From Rivularia sp. MS3 (GTDB taxonomy: Bacteria; Cyanobacteriota; Cyanobacteriia; Cyanobacteriales; Nostocaceae): a stretch of 50,871 nt of DNA. Shown here piece by piece: positions 7,588-15,481 of this stretch. The translations under genes were made by a program, and so were the position numbers. Each line of letters begins with the position of its first letter. Within the stretch, counting starts at the first letter, position 1. The DNA is taken from the NCBI GenBank assembly GCA_019192545.1, contig JAHCMI010000070.1, forward strand, positions 1-50,871. Reading direction: 5' to 3'. The notes beneath the pieces were generated by a model. That model ran no database searches. It was not told where the DNA came from and saw only the letters and a program-made list of their open reading frames with translations.

Positions 7588-7906
7588 CAATATTTACGTT
7601 CACTCAGCCTAAATCCGCGACTCAACCTGCTCGAAATTCTTTCAAAGGGTACCCTATAAGCGGGGATATTAAAAAATGTCTAACTACTCTCGAATCACTG
7701 AAAGGTTAGGTATCACGTAGGGTATCAGCGTTTTCTGGAACAAAAATATCTACTTTTTAAGGATTTTTTCTAAGGGTATCGATACAGTGCAGTTAAGTGG
7801 ATATATCCGATACCTTGGTTCCAACTAACTGGCTATATCAAAATCGTTAGACTATCCGGAACGCACAATTAATTTATACATATTTAAGTAAGAACTAGGA
7901 GGATAA
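7588..7906. promoter_or_regulatory. Intergenic region with repeated GGTATC-type motifs
   Basis: No gene is seen in this 319-base gap. Related short motifs recur: the palindrome AGGGTACCCT (7646-7655), GGTATCACGTAGGGTATC (from 7709), the palindrome GTATCGATAC (7776-7785) and TATCCGATACC (from about 7804). Spaced copies before a strongly ribosome-sited gene (7907) suggest operator sites for a regulator of the downstream genes, or iterons. Confidence 0.4.
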
Positions 7907-8410
7907 GTGCCAACTAAAAGCTATTGTCTTAAGTATAGAATGCTTAAGCGCATCTACGAAAGCGAGATAGGTAAGGAAGTTTCTGATATTACTTGGAGGC
8001 GCGTGCTAAGTACATTAAGGCAGAAGTTTGATTTTAAAGTAGAGGCTTCTAACGCAGAAATTCTCGTAAAAAGAATAGGTGAATTCAAAAGAAAGTATGG
8101 AACATTTAGCGGTAGAAGTGAGGGCTTTAACGAACGTTGGAAAGCATTCAGTCACTTTTATGATATTGACAAGCAATTTAGTGGTAAAGGGTTTTTAAAT
8201 GCCCTTGCTAATTATCTGCAAATCGATATAAAAGATGTACCCCGTAGTACCAAATATTATTGGTTTAACAAAGCCGAGATTAACTACAAAGCATCCAAAG
8301 TTTATGAAAGTAAGGATTTAGCGTTAGTTGCTTTTATCGCTTGTAAATGGGCAATTAATAAGCGCAAAGAAGTAGAACAGATACGAACAATTACATTGAT
8401 TAACCATTGA
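7907..8410 (+). CDS. Hypothetical basic protein, first of the second gene block
   Basis: This 167-aa protein starts at GTG 7907, which is supported by a strong AGGAGGAT eight bases upstream. It is basic, with repeated KR/KK patches and a central segment rich in Trp, Phe and Tyr (GFNERWKAFSHFYDIDKQF), suggesting nucleic-acid contact, but no known domain is evident. It is followed after 14 bases by the next gene, which has its own GAGAGGAG ribosome site. The repeated motifs upstream hint that it leads a regulated operon. Confidence 0.6.
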   Translation: MPTKSYCLKYRMLKRIYESEIGKEVSDITWRRVLSTLRQKFDFKVEASNAEILVKRIGEFKRKYGTFSGRSEGFNERWKAFSHFYDIDKQFSGKGFLNALANYLQIDIKDVPRSTKYYWFNKAEINYKASKVYESKDLALVAFIACKWAINKRKEVEQIRTITLINH

Positions 8411-8424
8411 GAGGAGTAATAACA

Positions 8425-9057
8425 ATGGCTGATAAGTTTACAAATACCGTTCGTAATCGTTTGTACAAAAAAGGCTATCAAGGGTTTACCAAACAAGAGT
8501 TTATTGATTGCGCTATTGCCCTTGGGTTGGAAGATATGGATAATCCCAGCAAGGATGATTTGAGTAAAGCTGTGGATTATTTAATTGATAAGCAATCCTC
8601 CCAATTATCCCTCTTTGAGGAGGAAGAAAACACCGTTAACGTAACGTTACCCGAACGGGAAGAAACAGCATTAACAAAAACCGAAAAACAAGAATTAGTG
8701 CAACAGCAATCCGAGTCAATGGGAATTACTTTAAACGAACAAGATGTAATTGCAATTGCTTCCAATTCCGACGAACAAATAGCCGATAGGGTAGCTTTTT
8801 TGGAAGAAGCTAAGGGATTGATAACCCAGTACTTAGCTAATCAAGTTAACAATTACCGGGAACGCTCGGCTCAAGTGTTGGGTGAGATAAACGACGTTGT
8901 AAGTGATGCTCAAAACCAAATATCCCAGATTGATAAAGGTATTAACCAAGGGTTAAGTCAAATACTTGGAGGTATGGCGGCAACTGCCTCCGAGCGGAAA
9001 AGCATTAAAAAAGCAAGCCTCACAAGGTTGCGGGCTGCTCTTAATCCTGGTAATTAG
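8425..9057 (+). CDS. Hypothetical coiled-coil protein
   Basis: The frame opens at TTG 8407, but ATG 8425 (MADKF) is preceded by GAGAGGAGTAATAAC, so I place the start there (210 aa). The N-terminal 60 residues look like a small helical domain (NRLYKKGYQGFTKQEFIDCA), followed by an acidic Glu/Gln-rich linker and a long helix with heptads (about 125-190). The last residues are basic. No family is recognised. A different gene starts inside its 3' end in another frame and overlaps by about 90 bases, which suggests a densely packed, translationally coupled operon. Confidence 0.6.
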   Translation: MADKFTNTVRNRLYKKGYQGFTKQEFIDCAIALGLEDMDNPSKDDLSKAVDYLIDKQSSQLSLFEEEENTVNVTLPEREETALTKTEKQELVQQQSESMGITLNEQDVIAIASNSDEQIADRVAFLEEAKGLITQYLANQVNNYRERSAQVLGEINDVVSDAQNQISQIDKGINQGLSQILGGMAATASERKSIKKASLTRLRAALNPGN

Positions 9058-9175
9058 CATCATTCTTTTTGGGATTTGGGTAGTCCCTTCTTTACAAAGA
9101 GCAACATACAGACAACAACGAGAAAAGTTAATCGATAACGGATTTATTTGTAAGGAGTATTGTACCGATGAGTAA
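8966..9175 (+). CDS. Small single-pass membrane protein overlapping its neighbour
   Basis: A frame of up to 69 aa has a strong membrane helix (CGLLLILVISIILFGIWVVP) flanked by basic residues and ends with a short tail containing two Cys (FICKEYCTDE). The only starts are TTG 8966 or later non-ATG codons, so the exact start is unsure. It overlaps the 3' end of the preceding gene by up to 92 bases and its stop overlaps the next start (ATG 9168). The membrane helix in an otherwise AT-rich non-ATG frame, and the overlaps on both sides, argue that it is real. Confidence 0.5.
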   Translation: MEVWRQLPPSGKALKKQASQGCGLLLILVISIILFGIWVVPSLQRATYRQQREKLIDNGFICKEYCTDE

Positions 9176-9827
9176 GAAAGCTAAGTACATCCGCGATAGA
9201 GTATCAACCTACGCCCCTGACTTGAGAAAGGCAACCCGTAAGGAATTCGGGATATCTAATGCCCTACTAGTTAAAGCAATCGAGGGTGACAATTCGGCGC
9301 TGAAACAGATTGGTGATATGGGTAAAACGGGCGAACGGATATTAACTGTGATGCCTAAAATACGACAGGATTTAACCGATTATATTGATGGGATTACCGA
9401 GTACAACCAATCAGTTGCCGACATCTTAAAAGCAGGCGGTAAAGGTGCTACAGCAATTAAAAAAGCTGGTAGTGACTTAACTCTTGAGAATACCCGCTAT
9501 AACAATTTGATTGAAGAGTACAAAGAACAGCTTTTCGCCAATTTGGAAGCGGAAGGAGAGAAGCATACAGATTCAATGGATTTAATCAAGTTGAAAGCTT
9601 GGATTGATTCACATATGCGGGATGTTACCAGCAATGCTCGGTTTGAAGCTACTTCTAATAAACCCTATGTAGCGCAGATGCAAGCCGATAGGGATTATGA
9701 AAAAGAGAAAGCATTACACCTTTTAGATAATGGCTCGGATAGCGATTTAAGTCTTATTCCCCGCAAGCACTTTACTACTAACCCAGTGGTGCGAATGTGG
9801 AATGGTATTAGAGATTTCTTCAGTTAA
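9168..9827 (+). CDS. Hypothetical soluble helical protein
   Basis: This 219-aa protein starts at ATG 9168 with AAGGAG ten bases upstream and overlaps the previous stop by eight bases. It is basic at the N-terminus (MSKKAKYIRDRVSTYAPDLR), then mostly helical, with KAGGKGATAIKKAG in the middle. The C-terminus (VRMWNGIRDFFS) looks like an amphipathic helix that could touch a membrane. No known family. A hairpin (9837-9879) follows, probably attenuating transcription before the two membrane-protein genes downstream. Confidence 0.6.
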   Translation: MSKKAKYIRDRVSTYAPDLRKATRKEFGISNALLVKAIEGDNSALKQIGDMGKTGERILTVMPKIRQDLTDYIDGITEYNQSVADILKAGGKGATAIKKAGSDLTLENTRYNNLIEEYKEQLFANLEAEGEKHTDSMDLIKLKAWIDSHMRDVTSNARFEATSNKPYVAQMQADRDYEKEKALHLLDNGSDSDLSLIPRKHFTTNPVVRMWNGIRDFFS

Positions 9828-9836
9828 TAAATAACA

Positions 9837-9879
9837 ATTCCCTCAAGTCAAAGATTTTGCGGTCACGACTTGGGGGAAT
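9837..9879 (+). terminator. Stem-loop between gene blocks
   Basis: ATTCCCTCAAGTC (9837-9849) pairs with GACTTGGGGGAAT (9867-9879) with one G-T wobble, around a 17-nt loop. It sits ten bases after the previous stop. The downstream tract is only CAAACTTTT, so partial termination or mRNA processing is more likely than full termination. Confidence 0.5.
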
Positions 9880-9903
9880 CAAACTTTTCAAATAAATACT
9901 ATC

Positions 9904-10473
9904 ATGATTGATTTTGATTCGGAAGAAAAAGAACAGAGCAATTACCCAACAGAAGAAGATACAGCATTTACACCCGACGAACAAGAATCAATTAAAGAAT
10001 ACAAAGCCAATTTAACTAAAAGAATAAATAAACATAGAAGTATATTAAAAGGCTTTGAATCTGCATTTTGGGGTATCACTTCTTATTCTTTTGCTAGATT
10101 TTTAATTCTTGTTTCTGGTAGTAGCGCTTTAGGTTTTGCTGTTGCTTCGGTATTTCTTATCAATAACATCGTTAACCGAGATTGTCTTGATGCATTTCGA
10201 TTAGAACGTAATGAAGCAGAATGGAAGGTAGAAGGAATGGGAAAGCTATTAAAGTTCGTACTAACTACTATAGGGACTGCATTTATATTATGGGGTTCTA
10301 TTGGCGAATTTTATCATATTTACAATAACTCAAATGAAACTTACAACAACTTAACTAAAACTGTTGAAGAATTTCAAGCATTACCACAGGATGACCAAAA
10401 CAAGCTTTTAATATTTAGTGGGATTGTTGCAATTGCTGGTTTATACATTGCTATTGATTCCAAAAGAAAATGA
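9904..10473 (+). CDS. Three-pass membrane protein
   Basis: This 189-aa protein has a cytoplasm-like acidic N-terminus (about 60 residues) and three hydrophobic segments at about 64-87, 115-137 and 167-184, ending in SKRK. Between the first two segments is a charged stretch with a single Cys (NRDCLDAFRLERNEAEWK). No family is recognised. Its last four bases overlap the start of the membrane ATPase gene (ATGA at 10470), so the two are almost certainly co-translated and may form one membrane complex. Confidence 0.65.
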   Translation: MIDFDSEEKEQSNYPTEEDTAFTPDEQESIKEYKANLTKRINKHRSILKGFESAFWGITSYSFARFLILVSGSSALGFAVASVFLINNIVNRDCLDAFRLERNEAEWKVEGMGKLLKFVLTTIGTAFILWGSIGEFYHIYNNSNETYNNLTKTVEEFQALPQDDQNKLLIFSGIVAIAGLYIAIDSKRK

Positions 10474-11918
10474 AAAAATTGTTTCAAATACCATTGGGAG
10501 GACTAGCTGTAGCAGGGTTAGCTATTGGTACTTGCTGCGCTTGGCTGATGGGTGAAACCTTTCGTCCATATGATATGGTTGGCGTTAAATTTTGTCCAAA
10601 GACAGCTAATATCCGCAAGAAAAATTATGAACAAGCGCAACGTAAATTAGATAAAAAATACTGCCAGTACGAACATAAAATGCTATCTGAAGTGTGGGAT
10701 AAAAAGCAATACTCTTCGATTAAACCACTGCCAGAAAGTTCATTTATTATAAGAGATATTCCGGGCGAAAAAACTACTTACTGGTGGTATTTAGTATCTA
10801 TTGCTTCTGTTGGTGGTGGTGTACTTGCTTGGGCTAAAAAATGCGAAAAAATAGAGCTAGCTGCACACTACGAATTAGAAGGATATAAAACTCAAATTAA
10901 AATATTTGGTGTTAATTCCCGCGAAGAAAGAGACTTTAAAACCGATACAGTTCGCAACCAATGGGTAGGGATGAGACTAGAAACTGGGTTGATATCTCAA
11001 GATGCAGTTAATGAACGATATAAAAAGCAAAGTGAAGTGCAAGACGCAACCCACGCAGCAGCTTTAAAGCAGTTTGATGCAGGCAACTCGGAGATGGATA
11101 AAACCATCTCAGAAAACCTTCGTGATGCTGCCAAGGCTGACTCCGAACGTGCAAAACTTCAAGGTAAGAATGGTAATCGCTTGGACACCCCAACTACCCA
11201 AAACGTTGATGAATTGAGGATGGCAGAGCTTACCGAAGCGCTCAAAGCCCACGAGGATGGCTGGTTATGGGATTTGGTTAATTCTGTTAAACCCATCTTT
11301 CTAATAGGAGATATGGGAAGCGCTAAAACATCAATGGCTGTCAGCTTGGGGCTTATTCGTGAGAATTTAGGGCACAAAGTTCATCGTATTGCTGATAAGC
11401 ATTTAAGCGGGGAGAACAGCGATAAGTGGAATTTACTTAAACCAGAAGCAAGACATGATAATAACTCCTCAATTCTGGAAGCATTACAAGACCAAATTGA
11501 ACGTAGAAGCGAAAGAATAGCTCAACGTCCATCATCCAAAGAGCAATTTATTCTTGATGAATTTACACAATTAGCGAAGATTTCAAAAGAAGCGAATGTT
11601 CTAATTCCCCTCTTTGTTACCTCCACCTATTCTGATACCAGGAAAGCCAAGGAATTGTTTATTGGTGTTACTCACAGCTTTACTAATGCATCATTTGGTG
11701 ACGGTGTTTTTGAGTTACGTCAACGCGGATGGTTGATTGAGAAATTCTCAGTAAATGGTGAAACACCGATACCTCGCGTTGTCATTCGCACGGGATTAAA
11801 AGATTTGAACGGTAACAATTTAGAAGATGTAGAAAAAACATTACCTTCGTGGTTCCGACCCGAACTAATACACGGTCATTTCAATGACTCCCCTATTAAC
11901 TTTGATAACGCAGGATAA
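10470..11918 (+). CDS. Membrane-anchored P-loop ATPase of unknown system
   Basis: This 482-aa protein has two N-terminal membrane segments (about 8-27 and 103-122) with a Cys-containing, probably periplasmic loop between them, then a coiled-coil linker (about 180-235) and an ATPase domain. The P-loop is GDMGSAKT (280-287) and a Walker B-like FILDEF lies at 360-365, about 75 residues later. This is the topology of small VirD4/FtsK/HerA-type DNA-handling ATPases: membrane anchor first, motor second. It lacks recognisable TraD or FtsK signatures, and a separate coupling ATPase exists at 44342. It overlaps the upstream three-pass protein gene (ATGA). A role in DNA transport, or in assembling an envelope structure with the preceding membrane proteins, is inference. 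Confidence 0.65.
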   Translation: MKKLFQIPLGGLAVAGLAIGTCCAWLMGETFRPYDMVGVKFCPKTANIRKKNYEQAQRKLDKKYCQYEHKMLSEVWDKKQYSSIKPLPESSFIIRDIPGEKTTYWWYLVSIASVGGGVLAWAKKCEKIELAAHYELEGYKTQIKIFGVNSREERDFKTDTVRNQWVGMRLETGLISQDAVNERYKKQSEVQDATHAAALKQFDAGNSEMDKTISENLRDAAKADSERAKLQGKNGNRLDTPTTQNVDELRMAELTEALKAHEDGWLWDLVNSVKPIFLIGDMGSAKTSMAVSLGLIRENLGHKVHRIADKHLSGENSDKWNLLKPEARHDNNSSILEALQDQIERRSERIAQRPSSKEQFILDEFTQLAKISKEANVLIPLFVTSTYSDTRKAKELFIGVTHSFTNASFGDGVFELRQRGWLIEKFSVNGETPIPRVVIRTGLKDLNGNNLEDVEKTLPSWFRPELIHGHFNDSPINFDNAG

Positions 11919-11959
11919 CTAAAACAGAGTTCGCAACTAACTACCAATTGTTTAACACC

Positions 11960-12178
11960 ATGAAATCAAGATACAACCTAGAACAATTTCACAATGAACT
12001 AAGTACGGCTTTAACAATAGTAGAAAACCTTAAAGCTAACTATCCCATGATGTTTAAAGAAGTATTGCCAGATGGAGAAGAAATTCGGATGGGGGATATC
12101 TTACAAGGTTTAGCTACTGCCCATGATGAAACACGATTATCTTTGGAATTAATAGGTACAGATTTAGAAATCGATTAA
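11960..12178 (+). CDS. Small acidic hypothetical protein
   Basis: This 72-aa protein starts at ATG 11960 (MKSRYNLEQFHNELSTALTI); a TTG at 11948 is the alternative. It is helical, acidic toward the C-terminus and lacks membrane segments or known motifs. It closes the plus-strand run and is followed within 15-25 bases by the left inverted repeat of an insertion sequence, which may have cut the run short. Confidence 0.5.
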   Translation: MKSRYNLEQFHNELSTALTIVENLKANYPMMFKEVLPDGEEIRMGDILQGLATAHDETRLSLELIGTDLEID

Positions 12179-12190
12179 TAATAGAAGATG

Positions 12191-13609
12191 ATAAAATACC
12201 CCCTCTTTCTTAACGGGACTTAAACAATTATAAGAGCGAAAATAAGTTAAAATGCTTATGCATCATAGTTTTAACGTTGCTCACCGTCAGCAATTGCGAT
12301 TATGAGAGAAACCACTCCCTCAGCCATGCCTCCTTGTTTTGATAAATGGTGTAAACGGTTTGATGATTTGCTCAGAACAAAGGCTCAAAAAAGAGAGTTC
12401 AGGAACTATATAGGAGGATTGTTAGGAGAAAGTGAGCGAAAAAACATATATCAAATGGCTTCTGACGCAGTAGGTGTGACTTACCACAAATTACACCATT
12501 TTTTAACGGACGCGAAATGGTCGGCTTCTGAAATAAATGAGCGTCGTTTAAAAATAATGAACAAATGTAATCAAACTAAAATAAGCAGAGGATTTAGTTT
12601 GATTGTAGATGACAGTGGACACAGAAAAAGTGGGAATTTTACAGCAGGTGTAAGTCGCCAGTATATCGGAGAAATTGGTAAAACTGATAATGGCAACGTA
12701 GTCGTTACGACTCATCTTTATGATGGAAAAAAAAGCCTACCTTTAGATATAGAATTATATCAGCATAGCTTATCTTTACCAGACGGTAAAAATGATCCAG
12801 AATTTAAGAAAAAACCAGAGTTAGCATTAGAACTAATTGATAAAAGTGTGGAGAGGGGTTATAAACCAGGAATAGTATTAATAGATTCAGGATATGGCAA
12901 CAATACTAATTTCTTATTTGAATTAGAAAAAAGAAATTTTAAGTATTTAGGGGGATTAGCTAAGAACCGCAAAGTAAAAGTTATCAATAATTTAAAAAAT
13001 AGTGAAGAGATAAGACTAGATGCATTAGCACAATCACTTCCAGAAGAAAGTTTCAGCGAAATCACAATTAATTTAGAAAAGCCCAAAAAAGTCTGGGTCA
13101 CGACTATAGAAGTTGAAATATCTCGTCTTGAAGGAACCAGAATGATAGCTATCGTTATGAATGCTTCAACCTTTGAGAACGCTGATGATATTGATTATTT
13201 TATAACTAATGTTGACCCATCTATTGCAACATCTCAGTGGTTTATTGATACTTATTCCCAAAGAAATTGGGTTGAAGTTTTTTACCGAGAGGCTAAGGGA
13301 TGGTTAGGATTAAAAGAATATCAAGTTCGCGATAAAAAGAGTCTGGAAAGACATTTTATATTAGTTTTTTGTGCTTATACATTTATCCTTTGGCATAAGC
13401 TTACTGGAGGACTAAGACGAAGATGGGCAAACAAATCTTTGAACACATTTCCTGAAGCATTGGAAGCATTTCGTACAGCTATCTCTTATCGTTTTATTAG
13501 ATGGCTAGACCACAATAGAGACGTGTTTGTCGCTTACAAAGCTAGTTTGGGTTATATTTGGGCTTGATTTTTGTTTAAGTCCCGTTAATTGGCTGAGGGG
13601 CTTTTTTAT
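12191..13609. mobile_element. IS701-like insertion sequence
   Basis: A single transposase gene is flanked by inverted repeats. TTAACGGGACTTAAACAA (12210-12227) is the exact reverse complement of 13571-13588. Outside this core, CCCCTC (12200-12205) mirrors GAGGGG (13595-13600) and an A-rich ATAAAA mirrors TTTTAT (to 13609), so the ends are about 12191-12200 and 13600-13609. I could not identify a target-site duplication, so the exact ends and the insertion history are uncertain. Confidence 0.8.
12302..13567 (+). CDS. IS701-family DDE transposase
   Basis: The 421-aa protein has the acidic triad arrangement of IS701/IS4-superfamily transposases: IVDDSGHRKSG (Asp103/104), VLIDSGYGN (Asp195) and NWVEVFYREAKGWLGL (Glu325 or Glu330). 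It ends with a helical region typical of the family (LILVFCAYTF-type, then GGLRRRW). Length and gene position between matched inverted repeats indicate an intact, possibly active element. It cuts and pastes its own DNA through the RNase H-like domain. The start is taken at ATG 12302. Confidence 0.88.
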   Translation: MRETTPSAMPPCFDKWCKRFDDLLRTKAQKREFRNYIGGLLGESERKNIYQMASDAVGVTYHKLHHFLTDAKWSASEINERRLKIMNKCNQTKISRGFSLIVDDSGHRKSGNFTAGVSRQYIGEIGKTDNGNVVVTTHLYDGKKSLPLDIELYQHSLSLPDGKNDPEFKKKPELALELIDKSVERGYKPGIVLIDSGYGNNTNFLFELEKRNFKYLGGLAKNRKVKVINNLKNSEEIRLDALAQSLPEESFSEITINLEKPKKVWVTTIEVEISRLEGTRMIAIVMNASTFENADDIDYFITNVDPSIATSQWFIDTYSQRNWVEVFYREAKGWLGLKEYQVRDKKSLERHFILVFCAYTFILWHKLTGGLRRRWANKSLNTFPEALEAFRTAISYRFIRWLDHNRDVFVAYKASLGYIWA

Positions 13610-13781
13610 GCGAATAGTTTTACACATATCGATGCAATTTACCGCCCCGTTCTCAACGAGCGGGAGACGCGAAGCTCGTTATATAGCCTGGGTTTTAGGC
13701 TTCACATATATACACCATCTATATACTTGTCTTCACAAATAAAGGTAAGCTATCTATACAAGGTGTATCCCAGGTATTGAC

Positions 13782-14366
13782 ATGACACGGGTTGAACGGG
13801 AATCGATGAATTTCAAATTACCCAAGCCAATAGCACAAGCGTTACGCAAAGCAGCTTCTTCCCAACCGGGTAAAACCGCCACAGATATAGTTATTCGGGG
13901 GTTGATTCACGAATTAGGAGAAATACCGGGTGTAGAGCAAAGCGCGGAAACTCGATTGCAGAAGTTAGAATCCGAATTGCAGCAACTAAGAAGTAGCATC
14001 TTCTCGCGAGACAACACCCCTACAGATTCCCGCACCGAAGAAAAATTAGAATCGCTCAATAATCGAGTAGCAAAGCTAGAAGGGGCGTTAGGAGTTATTC
14101 AACATAATAATTTCGGTGCATCTAATAATTACAGACGATATAAAAATTCGGGCAACCCCTATAACCAAAGCGGACGACCACCCCAAATAGAAGCCCTTGA
14201 CGAACAAAAATTAGCGCTACGACTTAACGTTAATATTCCTACACTTCAAGAAAAACGCACAACCTTAACTCAAGAAGAATTCTCAGAATGGAGTAAAAAC
14301 CGGGACCGGGGTAAATATTCGTGGCGATTCAATGAAAAAGATGGGTTGTACCATCCAGTTAAATAA
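13782..14366 (+). CDS. RHH/coiled-coil DNA-binding-like protein
   Basis: This 194-aa protein has an N-terminal MNFKLPKPIAQALRKAASSQ segment (from the second Met, ATG 13806) that fits an RHH/CopG-type strand and helix, a coiled coil at about 55-105 (ETRLQKLESELQQL, then LESLNNRVAKLEGAL), an Asn-rich linker and a C-terminal motif (LALRLNVNIPTLQEKR, then RGKYSWRFNEKDGLYHPV) like domains that accompany cyanobacterial plasmid DNA-binding proteins. ATG 13782 and 13806 are both possible starts and neither has a clear ribosome site. It lies just after the IS, so its original promoter may have been replaced. The function is probably DNA binding; the target is unknown. Confidence 0.6.
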   Translation: MTRVERESMNFKLPKPIAQALRKAASSQPGKTATDIVIRGLIHELGEIPGVEQSAETRLQKLESELQQLRSSIFSRDNTPTDSRTEEKLESLNNRVAKLEGALGVIQHNNFGASNNYRRYKNSGNPYNQSGRPPQIEALDEQKLALRLNVNIPTLQEKRTTLTQEEFSEWSKNRDRGKYSWRFNEKDGLYHPVK

Positions 14367-14475
14367 TTTTAATTGTCCCCGAAGTAATGATTCAGGCGAA
14401 CATTCAAACCCTTGCCAGATTAATGGTTTATGAGTATATTTTTTTACGACAACAGACGCATTACAGAGATAAAAA

Positions 14476-14859
14476 TTAATCGTTCTCCACCATAGAAAGC
14501 GTCAATATTCCCTTTGGCTTGTTCGCCACCAACTCCATAACGTCAAGCCACAAAGAACCCATGATAGTATCTGGAATGTCATCACCTACGTGTACGGGTA
14601 TAACAATTTCAGTCCCATCTATGATAACTTTACCTTCATATATATTAAAAAATGCATTTCCTCTCGCTGTCATAACTTCAACCTGTGCGGCAAGCAACGA
14701 CCATTCTAAAGCCTCCAAATCCTGCGTATTTATAGCTAACCACCCATCAGTAAACCCAGTATCAAATAAGGCTTCAACAGAAAACTCCTCACCTGACAAA
14801 GCAACAAGCTGAATTTCAAAAAACAGCTCGCCATTATCACCAAAAGAACCTTCAATCAT
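14476..14859 (-). CDS. Retropepsin-like aspartic protease
   Basis: This 127-aa protein is a single-domain clan-AA (retropepsin-fold) protein: the catalytic motif is FDTGFTDGW with Asp33-Thr-Gly35, preceded by two beta strands and followed by IIDGTEIVIPVHV and a DTIMGSLWL turn that matches the second hydrophobic psi-loop (I-x-G). Such small proteases act as homodimers. The gene overlaps the upstream 105-aa gene by four bases (ATGA), a conserved-looking pairing in cyanobacteria that I recall from other genomes. The substrate is unknown; an addiction-like pair in which the partner is the substrate or inhibitor is possible. Confidence 0.75.
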   Translation of the reverse strand: MIEGSFGDNGELFFEIQLVALSGEEFSVEALFDTGFTDGWLAINTQDLEALEWSLLAAQVEVMTARGNAFFNIYEGKVIIDGTEIVIPVHVGDDIPDTIMGSLWLDVMELVANKPKGILTLSMVEND

Positions 14860-15173
14860 ATTCTCCCGCAGGTTCCCGTGTCATTGAGCCTAAAAATAGT
14901 AAGCTTCACTTCCGATGTCTCACCGTAAGCATCGCGAATTTTTTGAGTAATACCTTTCAAAGTGGGGTCAATAAGGTATTGCTCCGTATCCGGGTCAATA
15001 GCAATGTGCCAGTTGTAATGCGTTTCAATAAGAGATGGACGCAAACGCTCAAAAACAGCACGACAACGCATACCAAGCTCCGAACGCTGCTCAAAGTTAC
15101 GGTTAAAGTCAGAAGAATTTTCTTGAGAAGGTGGTTTTATGCGAGTGCGCCGATTCTGGGATGAAAGCGTCAT
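14856..15173 (-). CDS. Partner protein of the aspartic protease
   Basis: This 105-aa protein has a basic, disordered N-terminus (MTLSSQNRRTRIKPPSQENS) followed by a compact alpha/beta-looking part (LRPSLIETHYNWHIAIDPDT, then EVKLTIFRLNDTGTCGRI). No enzymatic motif is seen. Its stop overlaps the start of the aspartic protease gene, so the two are translated together. I recall similar small proteins upstream of clan-AA proteases in cyanobacteria but no assigned function; a regulatory partner is the simplest idea. Confidence 0.6.
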   Translation of the reverse strand: MTLSSQNRRTRIKPPSQENSSDFNRNFEQRSELGMRCRAVFERLRPSLIETHYNWHIAIDPDTEQYLIDPTLKGITQKIRDAYGETSEVKLTIFRLNDTGTCGRI

Positions 15174-15481
15174 ATCAATATCATGGGAGGAAGGTACTTT
15201 AATTATTACTCTAAACTAAAGCTCTTCCAATAAGTACCGGAGCCAGAGCAGAAAGGTAATATATTTTACGGCTGTTTTTAACATCAGTTGAGCCAAAATT
15301 GTAAAGCTAAATACACTTTTAACTTACACTCCCCTTTCCTAACAGAACATGGTGGAATAGTCATCAAAAACGGGATGTTGCAAGCACTACAATACAAACG
15401 TAAAAACCTCGGTTGCTTTGTGTTTGATTATATAGGAGCGTTAATGAAAACCTGTATTGTCATGAACGTCTGTAGATAGAT
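15174..15481. other. Divergent intergenic region before the recombinase
   Basis: About 308 bases separate the minus-strand 105-aa gene from the plus-strand recombinase. I see no convincing gene. A TTG-initiated frame here lacks codon character. The region should hold the two divergent promoters and could hold a recombination core site, but I found no clear palindromic arms of the kind bound by tyrosine recombinases. Confidence 0.4.

Noticed and set aside
6730-12178. Inovirus (filamentous phage) interpretation of the unknown cluster
   Set aside because: The ATPase has its membrane segments before, not after, the motor domain, and no coat-like or replication-initiator gene of inoviruses was recognised; kept only as one possibility to test.
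12191-13609. Target duplication for the first IS
   Set aside because: No matching direct repeat was found next to either choice of ends, so none is claimed.
15288-15479. 63-aa frame upstream of the recombinase
   Set aside because: It lies in the divergent promoter region, starts with TTG and has no coding character.
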